Source: Holdemanella hominis (GTDB lineage: Bacteria > Bacillota_I > Bacilli_A > Erysipelotrichales > Erysipelotrichaceae). From it: DNA of 64,000 nucleotides. The stretch covers positions 62,001 through 126,000 of the forward strand of contig NZ_JACRWH010000001.1 of assembly GCF_014306155.1 (NCBI RefSeq), written 5' to 3'. Shown here piece after piece: positions 17,843 through 26,748 of the stretch; positions within the stretch are counted from its first letter, which is position 1, and each line of letters opens with the position of its first letter. A program made the position numbers and the translations under genes. A model generated the notes under the pieces. That model did no database searches. It worked only from the letters and a program-made list of their open reading frames with translations, and was not told where the DNA came from.

Positions 17843-18697
17843 TTATTCTCCTTGCACATGCATATGATATGCATCCAGCGTATTCGATAATAACATACAA
17901 ACCGTCATTGGACCAACACCTTTTGGCACTGGACTTACATAACTTGCCTTTTTCGCAACCGATTCAAAGTCACAATCCCCTACAAGTTTTCCATTGACAC
18001 GATTGATACCTACATCAATAACGACAGCTCCTTCTTTTACCCAATTTTCATTGACCATTTGAGCAACACCCATCGCAACAATTAAAATGTCGGCTTGTGA
18101 AGCAATCTTTTCAATATCCCGTGTCTTTGAATGAACGATTGTCACTGTCGCATTCCGATTTTGAAGCAACAGCGCAATTGGTTTGCCTACAAGGTTACTT
18201 CTTCCACAGACCACAGCACGTTTACCAGATAAATCTTTACATCCAATGGAATCTAACATAGCCATAACACCTTGTGGCGTACAAGGAATAAATCCTGGAC
18301 GATTCGTAAGTAAACAACCAGCATTCATGGGGTGTAAGCCATCTACATCTTTTTGTGGATCAATCAATTCTAAGGCTGCTGTTTCATCCAAATGCGAAGG
18401 TAAAGGCATTTGCACTAAAATACCATCGACTTCAGAATCTAGGTTCAAACTCATAATCACATCATTTAATTCTTTTTGCGATACATTTTCGTCTAGACGA
18501 ATTGTTCTTTGAAGCATCCCAATAGAAGAACAAGCCTTTTCTTTACCACGAACATAAGACATACTTGCGGGATTATTTCCAACAAGTACAACACTTAATA
18601 ATGGTAGCCTTGCCCCTTCTGCACGGATATCATCAATTTTTTGTTTCATATCCGCCTTGATTCGATCCGCAAGTGTATTTCCAAATATAATTTCCAT
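17843..18697 (-). CDS. folD: Methylenetetrahydrofolate dehydrogenase / cyclohydrolase FolD
   Basis: Bifunctional one-carbon enzyme of 284 residues that interconverts 5,10-methylene- and 10-formyl-tetrahydrofolate. Visible: VGNNPASMSYVRGKEKAC with the catalytic Tyr and Lys, VQMPLPSHLD, the long P-loop-like CTPQGVMAML, GRSNLVGKP for NADP binding, and SPVPKGVGPMTVCML near the end. The start overlaps the dtd stop by one base (TAATG). Confidence 0.96.
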   Translation of the reverse strand: MEIIFGNTLADRIKADMKQKIDDIRAEGARLPLLSVVLVGNNPASMSYVRGKEKACSSIGMLQRTIRLDENVSQKELNDVIMSLNLDSEVDGILVQMPLPSHLDETAALELIDPQKDVDGLHPMNAGCLLTNRPGFIPCTPQGVMAMLDSIGCKDLSGKRAVVCGRSNLVGKPIALLLQNRNATVTIVHSKTRDIEKIASQADILIVAMGVAQMVNENWVKEGAVVIDVGINRVNGKLVGDCDFESVAKKASYVSPVPKGVGPMTVCMLLSNTLDAYHMHVQGE

Positions 18698-19146
18698 TAA
18701 AATAACTCCTTTGAATCCAATACAATTGTTACTGGACCATCATTCAATAATTCAATCTTCATATCAGCACCAAAAATACCTGTTTCAACGTGCATACCTT
18801 GTTCTTGTAGTTTCTGATTGAATTGATCATACAATGTTGTAGCTAAATCTGGCTTACCTGCATTTGTAAAACTTGGGCGATTCCCCTTTTTACAATCCGC
18901 ATATAAGGTAAATTGAGAAATAGAAAGAATACTTCCTTCTACGTCTTGAATGGATTTATTCATCTTCCCGTTTTCATCTTCAAAAATTCGCAAGAATAAA
19001 ATCTTATGAATCATTTTATCAATAATTTCATTTGTATCTTCATTATTGAATCCTACAAAAATACAATATCCATAATCAATTTGACCTGTTATTTGACCAT
19101 CTATAGTACATTTTGCGTTCTTTGCCCTTTGAATTACTACTCTCAT
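18697..19146 (-). CDS. dtd: D-aminoacyl-tRNA deacylase
   Basis: Removes D-amino acids mischarged on tRNA. It has 149 residues from the ATG at 19146; this ATG overlaps the ispF stop (ATGA). It starts MRVVIQRAKNAKCTIDG, with the chirality motif SQFTLYADCKKGNRPSF and the C-terminal NDGPVTIVLDS, including the Gly-cisPro-type GP signature typical of Dtd. A D-amino-acid-rich wall metabolism (alr, ddl in this window) makes the enzyme useful. Confidence 0.94.
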   Translation of the reverse strand: MRVVIQRAKNAKCTIDGQITGQIDYGYCIFVGFNNEDTNEIIDKMIHKILFLRIFEDENGKMNKSIQDVEGSILSISQFTLYADCKKGNRPSFTNAGKPDLATTLYDQFNQKLQEQGMHVETGIFGADMKIELLNDGPVTIVLDSKELF

Positions 19147-19628
19147 CCTTTTTTCTCCAATATACAAACACTAAAGCTTACAATGCCCTCTTCATTTCCT
19201 ACAAAGCCAAGTTTTTCTCCACGCGTAGCCTTAATTGAAACATCTTCTATATCACAATGCAATACATTTGAAATATTCGTTCGCATAGAAATAATGTGTG
19301 GTACCATTTTAGGTCTTTCGGCCAAAATAGTCGCATCTACATTACCAATCTGATATCCCATTTCATCCATCATATCATAGATATGTCCTAATAAAACAAG
19401 ACTGTTCGCATCTTTATATTTAGGATCTGTATCCGGAAAATGTTTTCCTAAATCACCTAGTGCAAGAGCTCCTAAAATACTTTCGCCAATCGCATGTGTT
19501 AAAACATCGGCATCCGAATGTCCTAAAAGTCCTTTAGAATGTTCAATTTCAACACCGCCCAAAATAAGTTTACGACCCTCTACAAGCTGATGAATATCTA
19601 CCGCCTGTCCAATACGTATATTATGCAT
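19143..19628 (-). CDS. ispF: 2-C-methyl-D-erythritol 2,4-cyclodiphosphate synthase
   Basis: Fifth enzyme of the MEP isoprenoid pathway; 161 residues. Zinc ligands are in GQAVDIHQL (Asp and His) and in GLLGHSDADVLTHA (His); DTDPKYKDANS and the C-terminal IKATRGEKLGFVGNEEG complete the family pattern. It shows that the organism uses the MEP route. It overlaps both the nitroreductase-like gene (8 bases) and dtd (4 bases), so the run from 20136 to 17649 behaves as one operon. Confidence 0.95.
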   Translation of the reverse strand: MHNIRIGQAVDIHQLVEGRKLILGGVEIEHSKGLLGHSDADVLTHAIGESILGALALGDLGKHFPDTDPKYKDANSLVLLGHIYDMMDEMGYQIGNVDATILAERPKMVPHIISMRTNISNVLHCDIEDVSIKATRGEKLGFVGNEEGIVSFSVCILEKKG

Positions 19629-20136
19629 AAACCACCTTAGACGTTCTTTCAGCGCGATTTTTAAGCTCTTCGTTTCTATAGCCTAAAATACAATGTCCAA
19701 TACCTTCATAAGATTCTGGTATTCCCCATTTGTCTTTTAATTCTTTACCATATTCAGTTTCAAACACTTCTTTAGCACGGTGGATCCAACATGAATCAAC
19801 ACCTAAGGCATTTGCAGCATTCATTAAATTCCCCATAGCCAAAGCTCCATCGTATAAATATGTAGGTGCATGAGTATCCGCGAAGACAATAATCAAACTT
19901 TTTGCGCCATAAAACGGGTCTGCCGATGAATTCATAACCTCTGCATTCTTTTTAGATAATTCTTTTACTAATTCTTCATCCTCAACAGCGACAAAGGCAA
20001 AGATTTGACGATTCATGCCACTAGGTGCACATTGCCCGGCATAAATAATTTTTTCAACCAAATCATGACTCACCTTTTTGTTATTATATTTTCTTACACT
20101 TCTTCTCTCTACAAGATTTTTATATGCTTCATTCAT
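19621..20136 (-). CDS. Nitroreductase family protein
   Basis: FMN-dependent oxidoreductase, 171 residues from the ATG at 20136, which has GGAGG upstream. Typical features: LVERRSVRKYNNKKV at the N-terminus (FMN phosphate binding), APSGMNRQIFAF, and the C-terminal YEGIGHCILGYRN. It reduces flavin-accessible electrophiles with NAD(P)H; the physiological substrate is not predictable. It is first in the ispF-dtd-folD operon. Confidence 0.9.
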   Translation of the reverse strand: MNEAYKNLVERRSVRKYNNKKVSHDLVEKIIYAGQCAPSGMNRQIFAFVAVEDEELVKELSKKNAEVMNSSADPFYGAKSLIIVFADTHAPTYLYDGALAMGNLMNAANALGVDSCWIHRAKEVFETEYGKELKDKWGIPESYEGIGHCILGYRNEELKNRAERTSKVVYA

Positions 20137-20190
20137 AATATTTTGCCTCCAAAACCACCTCATATTATACAATACAAAATCTTATTATAC

Positions 20191-20217
20191 AAAAAAAGCC
20201 TGGCTAAAAGCCAAGCT
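20191..20217 (-). terminator. Terminator downstream of the PAPEQ-repeat protein
   Basis: Minus-strand stem AGCTTGGCT / AGCCAGGCT (one G-U pair) with a TTT loop, followed by seven T. Confidence 0.85.
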
Positions 20218-20229
20218 AAAAGTTTAAAA

Positions 20230-21303
20230 TTATCTAACAACACGAATAAATTGTGGAGATGCTGCTGTGCTTAAATATGCACTAGCAATTACAGTCTTAC
20301 CTTCGTAGTTTCCATGAACAGCTTGTCCATTTCCAATATAGATAGCGATGTGGTCAACACCACGTCCACCATTGTTATAGTACAATAAGTCACCTACTTG
20401 AGGATCGTTAGTGTAGTATCCATATTGACCTGCGTATTGATCTGGCCATAATTGATAAGCATCGCTTACACCGGCATTTGCCAAAGCTTGTTGTACAACT
20501 TGTGTACACCATAATCCATCAGTTACACCTACTAATTTTTGTGCTTCAGCAGCAATTCTTTGCCCTAAAGTACTAGTTGCTGGTGTTTCTGCAGGAGCTT
20601 GTACTTCTGGTGCTGGAGTTGTCTGTTCTGGAGCAGGTGTTACATTTTGCTCTGGAGCTGGAGTCTCAGTCTGTTCTGGAGCAGGTGCTACATTTTGCTC
20701 TGGAGCTGGAGTCTCAGTCTGTTCTGGAGCAGGTGCTACATTTTGCTCTGGAGCTGGAGTCTCAGTTTGTTCTGGTGCAGGTGTTACATTTTGCTCAGGA
20801 GCTGGAGTCTCAGTTTGTTCTGGAGCAGGTGTTACATTTTGCTCTGGAGCTGGAGTCTCAGTCTGTTCTGGAGCAGGTGTTACATTTTGCTCAGGAGCTG
20901 GAGTCTCAGTCTGTTCAGGAGCAGGTGTTTCTGCTGGAGTTTCAGTTGTAGTTACCGGAGTTTCAACTACTTCTGCGGCTTTTTGTTCTGTTTCTTCTTT
21001 TACAGCTTCTTGACTAGCTGTTGCCACTGTTTCTTTCACTTCCCCTGTAATGTTACTTGAAACGCTAGCTGTTGTTGCTTCTTCAGTCTTTGAAGAATTT
21101 ACTGTTCCATCTTCTGAAAAATAGTAAGATTTTCCTTCGATTTCTTGCCATCCTTTTGCTACAGTTTTATCTTCATTGACATAGCGGTCACCATGCCATC
21201 CTGGTTCTTCCTTAGCTGCAACTACTGTTGCCACAACAGGGAAAGCAGATGCTACACATAAAATCGCTGCAACTTTTTTACCATTATTTTCTACAAAGTT
21301 CAT
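20230..21303 (-). CDS. Secreted NlpC/P60 wall hydrolase with a Pro-rich tandem-repeat stalk
   Basis: A 357-residue exported protein. A signal peptide (MNFVENNGKKVAAILCVAS to about AAKE) is followed by one wall-binding-type repeat (GWQEIEGKSYYFSEDG) and a Thr/Glu-rich stretch. Six 16-residue units TPAPEQTETPAPEQNV form a rigid stalk at about residues 125-233. The NlpC/P60 domain has Cys in LWCTQVVQ and His in DHIAIYIGNG. Paralogue of the gene at 6938-8182. The stalk is encoded by 48-bp tandem repeats that can vary in number. Its binding module is much reduced compared with the paralogue. Confidence 0.88.
   Translation of the reverse strand: MNFVENNGKKVAAILCVASAFPVVATVVAAKEEPGWHGDRYVNEDKTVAKGWQEIEGKSYYFSEDGTVNSSKTEEATTASVSSNITGEVKETVATASQEAVKEETEQKAAEVVETPVTTTETPAETPAPEQTETPAPEQNVTPAPEQTETPAPEQNVTPAPEQTETPAPEQNVTPAPEQTETPAPEQNVAPAPEQTETPAPEQNVAPAPEQTETPAPEQNVTPAPEQTTPAPEVQAPAETPATSTLGQRIAAEAQKLVGVTDGLWCTQVVQQALANAGVSDAYQLWPDQYAGQYGYYTNDPQVGDLLYYNNGGRGVDHIAIYIGNGQAVHGNYEGKTVIASAYLSTAASPQFIRVVR
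20604..20928 (-). repeat. Minisatellite: 48-bp tandem repeats encoding PAPEQ units
   Basis: Six near-identical 48-bp units plus partial flanking units, each encoding two 8-residue PAPEQ blocks. All copies keep the reading frame and differ by a few mostly silent bases. Confidence 0.9.
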
Positions 21304-21397
21304 TTTATTCTACCCCCTATTTAAAATAGTTCATGACTAGTTTACCACGAAACCACCTCACAAACAACCCTAAATTATTTTTTTGGTTAGCATCTGT

Positions 21398-21424
21398 CAA
21401 AAGAAAAGGCCTCGTTTGAGGCCT
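21398..21424 (-). terminator. Terminator of pgk-tpiA
   Basis: Stem AGGCCTC / GAGGCCT with loop AAAC, then a T-rich tail. Confidence 0.9.
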
Positions 21425-21437
21425 AAATTATCATTAA

Positions 21438-22184
21438 TTATTTTGTTTTTTCAATGATTTCTGTGAAGCTATCTTCTTTCAAACTAGCACCACCAATTAA
21501 TGCACCATCAATATCTGGTTGAGCCATATATTCAACGATGTTGTTAGGTTTAACACTTCCACCATATTGGATACGTACTTTTTCAGCAGCTTCTTCACCA
21601 TACATAACCTTAACTTGGTCACGTACGATTTTACAGCAGTTTTCAGCAATTTCAACTGAAGCAGATTTTCCAGTTCCGATAGCCCAGATTGGTTCGTAAG
21701 CAATTACCATTTCACCAACACATTTTGGACATAAGTCAGCTAAAGAACCAGCTAATTCTTCACGAATTACTTTTTCTGAGTTTCCAGCATCGTAATCAGC
21801 TTCTGTTTCACCAACACATAAGATTGGAGTGATTCCAGCTTTAATTAAACGTTTTGCTTTTTTGTTTACTGTTTCATCAGTATCACCGAACATTTCACGA
21901 CGTTCTGAGTGACCGATAATGCAGTATTTAACTCCCATTTCTTCTAACATAGGAACACTAACTTCACCAGTGAAAGCTCCACTATCTTCAAAGTGGCAGT
22001 TTTCAGCAGCTACAACTAAGTTTTTAGCGTGATCCAATGCAGTTCTTAAATCAGTAAATGGACATCCAATTCCATAAGTAGCATTTTCGCTAGCAGCAAC
22101 ACCATCAACAGCTTCGAAGAAAGCTTTTGTTTCAGCGTTGTTTTTGTTCATTTTCCAGTTTCCAACGATAATAGGTTTTCTCAT
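21438..22184 (-). CDS. tpiA: Triosephosphate isomerase
   Basis: Glycolytic TIM barrel of 248 residues. Catalytic residues are intact: Asn and Lys in GNWKMN at the N-terminus, His in IIGHSERR and Glu in AYEPIWAIGTG; the phosphate loop IQYGGSVKPNN is near the end. Strong codon bias marks high expression. It lies 18 bases after pgk and shares its promoter and the terminator downstream. Confidence 0.98.
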   Translation of the reverse strand: MRKPIIVGNWKMNKNNAETKAFFEAVDGVAASENATYGIGCPFTDLRTALDHAKNLVVAAENCHFEDSGAFTGEVSVPMLEEMGVKYCIIGHSERREMFGDTDETVNKKAKRLIKAGITPILCVGETEADYDAGNSEKVIREELAGSLADLCPKCVGEMVIAYEPIWAIGTGKSASVEIAENCCKIVRDQVKVMYGEEAAEKVRIQYGGSVKPNNIVEYMAQPDIDGALIGGASLKEDSFTEIIEKTK

Positions 22185-22202
22185 CTTAAGTACATCTCCT
22201 TA

Positions 22203-23387
22203 TTACTTTTCGCTGATAATAGCGATACCAGGTAATGTTTTACCTTCCATATATTCCAAACTAGCTCCACCACCAGTTGAAACGTGAGAGAATTTGTCTG
22301 CATATCCTAATTGTTTTGCAGCAGCAGCAGAGTCTCCACCACCGATTACTGTAATAGCTTCTGGTAATTCAGAGATAGCTTTACATACTTCTTCAGTACC
22401 TTTAGCGAATTTAGGCATTTCGAATACACCCATAGGTCCATTCCATACTACAGTTTTAGCACCAGCTAAAGTTTCTTTGAACAATTCAACAGATTTAGGA
22501 CCAATATCTAATCCCATCCATCCATCAGGAATTTGTCCAGCATCAGCAACACTAGTGTTAGCTTCTTCACTGAATGCATCAGCGATTACATTATCTACAG
22601 GAAGAACTAATTTGTCTCCAGCTTTTTCTAAATATTCTTTTGCCAAATCCAATTTGTCATCTTCAACTAATGAAGTACCGATTGAACCACCAACAGCTTT
22701 AGAGAATGTATAAGCCATTCCACCACCGATGATAACTTTGTCAGCTTTTTTCAATAAGTTGTCAACAACATCGATCTTACTAGATACTTTAGATCCACCA
22801 ATGATAGCTACAAATGGGTGAGCTGGTTCATCAACAGCTTTTCCTAACATTGTAACTTCTTTTTCAACTAAGAATCCTAATCCGTTTTCTTTAATGTTTG
22901 TAGGGATACCTACAGTAGAAGCGTGAGCACGGTGAACAGATCCGAATGCATCTTCAACGAATACTTCACCTAAACTAGCCCAATATGCACCTAATTCAGG
23001 ATCGTTTTTACTTTCGCCTTTTTCATAACGAGTATTTTGCATTAATACGATTTCACCATCAGCTAATGCATTTACAGCGTTTTCTAATTCTTCACCACGA
23101 GTTACTGGGCAGAAAGTTACTTTTACATCTGGTAACAATTCTTGTAAACGCACGGCTACGCATTCCAAGTTGTTTTTAGCTTTGTCTTCTTCAGTCTTAA
23201 CTTTTCCTAAGTGAGACATCAAAATAACTCTAGCTTTGTTTTCTACTAAATATTTAATTGTAGGTAAAGCCATTACGATACGGTTATCATCAGTGATAAC
23301 ACCATCTTTTCTTGGCACGTTAAAATCACAACGTACGATGACCTTTTTTCCAGCTACATCAAGGTCTTTAACAGTTCTCTTTGTCAT
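22203..23387 (-). CDS. pgk: Phosphoglycerate kinase
   Basis: Monomeric two-domain kinase of 394 residues from the ATG at 23387 (AGGAGG upstream). Visible: VIVRCDFNVP and MSHLGK in the N-domain substrate site, IGGSKVSSK, GGGMAYTF, NGPMGVFE and the C-terminal nucleotide loop IGGGDSAAA. It is first gene of a pgk-tpiA operon; gapA is not adjacent in this window. A cre-like site and an extended -10 promoter precede it. Confidence 0.98.
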   Translation of the reverse strand: MTKRTVKDLDVAGKKVIVRCDFNVPRKDGVITDDNRIVMALPTIKYLVENKARVILMSHLGKVKTEEDKAKNNLECVAVRLQELLPDVKVTFCPVTRGEELENAVNALADGEIVLMQNTRYEKGESKNDPELGAYWASLGEVFVEDAFGSVHRAHASTVGIPTNIKENGLGFLVEKEVTMLGKAVDEPAHPFVAIIGGSKVSSKIDVVDNLLKKADKVIIGGGMAYTFSKAVGGSIGTSLVEDDKLDLAKEYLEKAGDKLVLPVDNVIADAFSEEANTSVADAGQIPDGWMGLDIGPKSVELFKETLAGAKTVVWNGPMGVFEMPKFAKGTEEVCKAISELPEAITVIGGGDSAAAAKQLGYADKFSHVSTGGGASLEYMEGKTLPGIAIISEK

Positions 23388-23420
23388 GTATATTCCTCCT
23401 ACTGTCATTTTTGCACATCC

Positions 23421-23488
23421 ATTATACCACTACATAAATTGATTGACTAGTTTTTCACAAGTAAAATATTTCACAAAAAGCGCTTACA
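23421..23488 (-). promoter_or_regulatory. pgk promoter with an upstream cre-like site
   Basis: On the minus strand TGG-TATAAT (extended -10, TATAAT at 23421-23426), with TGTAAGCGCTTTTT at 23475-23488. The latter matches the first 11 positions of the CcpA cre consensus and lies about 50 bp upstream. Carbon-source control of glycolysis is plausible. Confidence 0.5.
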
Positions 23489-23492
23489 TCAC

Positions 23493-23966
23493 TTACTTGT
23501 GGTAATTACGACCATTATTGATCATAAAACCACGATAAATCTGTTCCAACATCAAGACACGGGTCATTAAATGCGTAAAAGTTAGATCCGATAATTTCCA
23601 ACGATAATTCGCTCTAGAAACTAATTTTTCACTTGGTCCAAGACTTCCCGCAATCACAAAGACAATATTTGAATACTTCATTTGCCACATATCCAAATTT
23701 TTCGCAAACGACTCAGAATCAATCATCTTTCCATGAAGATCAAGCAATACCACAAAATCTTGATCTGATAATTTTTCTAGAACACGATTTCCCTCTTTTT
23801 CTTTCACCAATAAGACTTCAGCTTCTCTAGAAACATGTTCATTTGCTTCATCCTTGACTTCGATTTCGCTAAACTTACAAAATGCCGACAAACGCTTCAT
23901 ATATTCTTTCTCTAAAGACTGTAAAGCCTTATCTTTATTCTTACCAATCGCAATTAATTTAATCAC
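23493..23966 (-). CDS. rlmH: 23S rRNA (pseudouridine-1915-N3)-methyltransferase RlmH
   Basis: SPOUT methyltransferase of 157 residues acting on helix 69 of 23S rRNA in assembled 70S ribosomes. It starts at GTG (23966), overlapping the upstream AAA gene stop (GTGA). Signatures: LIAIGKNKDKALQ, the knot FVIAGSLGPSEK and the C-terminal THLMTRVLMLEQIYR. Confidence 0.95.
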   Translation of the reverse strand: MIKLIAIGKNKDKALQSLEKEYMKRLSAFCKFSEIEVKDEANEHVSREAEVLLVKEKEGNRVLEKLSDQDFVVLLDLHGKMIDSESFAKNLDMWQMKYSNIVFVIAGSLGPSEKLVSRANYRWKLSDLTFTHLMTRVLMLEQIYRGFMINNGRNYHK

Positions 23967-24673
23967 AATACCCCTCCATCATTATTCTCTTGAATATCTT
24001 TCACAAAATAATCATACCGATCCAAAAATAATTTCATTGTTTGATAGCTAGACGTAGATTTATAATCTACTTCTTCTACCTTATCTTCATCAAATGATAA
24101 GATTTGTGCATTGGGAAAACCCAATAATATAGGTGAATGTGTCGCAATGATAAATTGACAATTTTGTTTCACACATTCCTCAATCAAGTATAATAATGCC
24201 AATTGATTCTGACAAGATAAAGCCGCTTCCTGTTCATCCAAAAAGTAAAGTCCATTTTTATTCGTTTGTTTCATCAATACAGAAAAGAAACTTTGACCAT
24301 GCGATTGATCATGATATCTTTCAGACAAAACACCACTATACTCCATTTCTTTTGTCGCGACATTATAGAAGCTTTCTGCACGCAAGAAATACATCCAATC
24401 CGGTTTTCTAGAACGCCACAAACGCATATGTTCATGCAATCTAGAATACGAATCATACGTAGAAAAATTATAGTTTCTTGTTCCACCTTCTGGATTCAAT
24501 CCATTTTTAATTGCAAGAGCCTCTAATAAAGTGGATTTACCACTTCCGTTTTCTCCACAAAAGAAAGTGACCGGCTTATTAAACATGAATTGATCAATAC
24601 TTCGAATACTTTTAATATCGGCCACATAATCATCAATTTCATCCCACAAGATGTCAAATCCATTTATAAACAT
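23963..24673 (-). CDS. AAA family ATPase, small ABC/SMC-like type
   Basis: A 236-residue cytosolic ATPase. Walker A GENGSGKSTLLEALA (about residue 39), Walker B-like GLYFLDEQEAALS and the H-loop IIATHSPILL are present. The segment GQSFFSVL takes the place of a signature loop. This is the short 'AAA_21/YhaN-less' class often annotated only as ATP-binding protein. It is coupled to rlmH by a 4-base overlap, though no shared role is known. The ATG at 24673 follows AGGTGAT. Function unknown. Confidence 0.8.
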   Translation of the reverse strand: MFINGFDILWDEIDDYVADIKSIRSIDQFMFNKPVTFFCGENGSGKSTLLEALAIKNGLNPEGGTRNYNFSTYDSYSRLHEHMRLWRSRKPDWMYFLRAESFYNVATKEMEYSGVLSERYHDQSHGQSFFSVLMKQTNKNGLYFLDEQEAALSCQNQLALLYLIEECVKQNCQFIIATHSPILLGFPNAQILSFDEDKVEEVDYKSTSSYQTMKLFLDRYDYFVKDIQENNDGGVL

Positions 24674-24684
24674 ATATATCACCT

Positions 24685-24712
24685 AAGAAAAATAGTACTC
24701 TATTCGAGTACT
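24685..24712 (-). terminator. Terminator ending the Bce-type operon
   Basis: Minus-strand stem AGTACTC / GAGTACT with loop GAATA, followed by ATTTTTC. It separates the permease transcript from the AAA-rlmH pair. Confidence 0.8.
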
Positions 24713-24788
24713 AAATTCCATGATGATTTACATAATAAATATAGATACATAATCCAATCAAGATAAATCCCAATATCCAATTAAGCAT
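24711..24788 (-). CDS. Candidate 25-residue membrane peptide at the end of the Bce operon
   Basis: A small frame whose ATG overlaps the permease stop codon (AATGCTTAA) and whose stop touches the operon terminator. It encodes about 25 residues, mostly one hydrophobic helix (LGFILIGLCIYIYYV) with a polar end. No Shine-Dalgarno is evident, but the overlap would allow translational coupling. It could be a small regulator of the transporter or a chance frame; length is too short to judge. Confidence 0.3.
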   Translation of the reverse strand: MLNWILGFILIGLCIYIYYVNHHGI

Positions 24789-26748
24789 TTCTTTTTACAA
24801 TTCCATAATAGACTTTTGAAGTTAATACATAAATCACAATGTAGACTAGGGCAAAAGCCACAAAACACATAGATGTTGTTCGAACATAAAGCCATGAATC
24901 GCTCACAAACAACAAATGAAGTAACTTTTCAATCATTGGATACGCAAAACAAACATGAAGTCCTGCAACAAGTAATGGCATAAAGAATACCGTCAGTACT
25001 TGCGAATGAATAGCCTTCTTTACATCACTTTGTTCTAGACCTACTTTTTGCATAATTTCAAAACGATCCTTATCTTCATAGCCTTCAGTAATCTGTTTGT
25101 AGTACATAATCAGAATGGTTGCCATGATAAATAAGAAGCTTAAGAAGATTCCAATAAATAAGATGCCTGCATATAATTCAATCAAAACTTGTTTCTGATC
25201 CGATTTATTTGTCCAAATAAAATTATTTATATTTCCATTTTGAGTTAATTTTTCAATAACCCTACGATCATTCGCATCACAATCAAATGAATAACTAGCA
25301 TATATTGTACTCGCGTCGTCGCCATACACATTTGTCTGATCTTCTTGCATCGTTTCTAAAGTCTTTTCTGAATCCACAATAATATAATAATGCTCTGTCA
25401 CATTGGGATTTCTTTCATCCATCTTCAAGTGGTCCAATTGTTTCTTCACAACATATTCTTTTCCAAATAAAGATAAAGTTTTCTCTTTAGCCTTTTCTAC
25501 ATTGGAATACACATAGATTTCATTTGGCTTTAAAGAACCCTTAATATTTTCATAATCTTGAATATCTTTTAATGGAAGACAATAAAATTCTTGAATTTCA
25601 TTTACGGCATTAATTCCCTCATCACGATAATCTGTAATCAAAGTGCCATTCTTTAAATATCCTGCATAACCCAACTCTTTATACGCAAGAAGATTCTTTG
25701 GAACAATGCCCATACGAATCAATTCTTCACTCATTTCATCAAAATCAATATTGGCAGCTTCCCCATATCCTGTTCCAATAAAATCTCTTGGATATTGTGA
25801 ATCCACAACACGATCAATACTTGACCACATGCTAAGGGTTGACGACAACATGACTAAAACCATTGTTGAAAGAATACAAATATTCGCAAGTCCTACGGCA
25901 TTTTGTTTCATACGATACATCATGCCAGAAATACTAATAAAGTGATTCGTCTTATAATAGTAATTCTTGTTTTTCTTCATTAATTTTAAGAAAGTGACCG
26001 AAATCGATGTAAATAATAAATACGTTCCAATAATGACAAGTACTACAGCCACAAAAAAGACGTAGAGTGCGCTTAAAGGATTTTTAGTAGTAATTGATAA
26101 ATAGTATCCAATACCTAGACAAAGAATACCAATAATGGAAAGAAACCATTTGGCCTTAGGCTCTTTTTCACCCATATGATCGGAATGAAGCAATTCAATC
26201 GGACTTGAAATATGAATACGAATCATAGAATAGAAATAGATCAATACATAAATCAATCCAATCACAAGAACACATTGTCTCATACCTATAAAAGAAAAGT
26301 AGAAGCCGAGTATAATATCTGCACCAATCATTTTTGCGATAACCAAAAACATCGCTTTATCCAGTAAAACACCTAATCCAATTCCTAAAATTAATGAAAC
26401 AAGTAGAGTTATTAATGTTTCATAAAACAAAACTCGAGCTAAGTGTTTCTTTTCCATTCCCAATATAGAGAATAATGCGAATTCTTTTTGTCTTCTTTTA
26501 ATCAAGAAACTATGTGTATAGAACAAGAAAATAAACGCAAAGATTTCAATAATCACAGTGCCAAAACCTAATAACTGATTTATAGATGACCCTCCTACAA
26601 TTTCATTTAAATGTGGATTATTTGCCAAAGAAACAACCATATACAACATCATTGTCGTTAAGACACTCGTTAATATATAAGGAATGATGGTACGCGCATT
26701 CTTCTTCAAATTATCTACAGCTAAATTTAAATAGAAAGCTCTACTCAT
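24781..26748 (-). CDS. Bce-type ABC transporter permease (FtsX family)
   Basis: A 655-residue permease of the BceB/VraG class involved in sensing of and resistance to peptide antibiotics. It has ten probable membrane segments, with one at the N-terminus, a group at about 55-300, and a large extracellular domain (about 310-520) between segments 7 and 8, the region that recognises peptide-lipid complexes. The C-terminal three helices follow. The ATG at 26748 overlaps the ATPase gene by 8 bases. Its substrate (bacitracin, a lantibiotic or other) cannot be told from sequence. Confidence 0.88.
   Translation of the reverse strand: MSRAFYLNLAVDNLKKNARTIIPYILTSVLTTMMLYMVVSLANNPHLNEIVGGSSINQLLGFGTVIIEIFAFIFLFYTHSFLIKRRQKEFALFSILGMEKKHLARVLFYETLITLLVSLILGIGLGVLLDKAMFLVIAKMIGADIILGFYFSFIGMRQCVLVIGLIYVLIYFYSMIRIHISSPIELLHSDHMGEKEPKAKWFLSIIGILCLGIGYYLSITTKNPLSALYVFFVAVVLVIIGTYLLFTSISVTFLKLMKKNKNYYYKTNHFISISGMMYRMKQNAVGLANICILSTMVLVMLSSTLSMWSSIDRVVDSQYPRDFIGTGYGEAANIDFDEMSEELIRMGIVPKNLLAYKELGYAGYLKNGTLITDYRDEGINAVNEIQEFYCLPLKDIQDYENIKGSLKPNEIYVYSNVEKAKEKTLSLFGKEYVVKKQLDHLKMDERNPNVTEHYYIIVDSEKTLETMQEDQTNVYGDDASTIYASYSFDCDANDRRVIEKLTQNGNINNFIWTNKSDQKQVLIELYAGILFIGIFLSFLFIMATILIMYYKQITEGYEDKDRFEIMQKVGLEQSDVKKAIHSQVLTVFFMPLLVAGLHVCFAYPMIEKLLHLLFVSDSWLYVRTTSMCFVAFALVYIVIYVLTSKVYYGIVKRNA

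Noticed and set aside
20577..21060. Plus-strand open frames of 124 and 153 codons opposite the PAPEQ protein
   Set aside because: Repeat-generated shadows with low-complexity Leu/Cys/Trp-rich products and no start signals.
23133..23442. Open frames opposite pgk, tpiA, ychF and other glycolytic or conserved genes
   Set aside because: Antisense shadows of strongly biased codons, with no ribosome sites.
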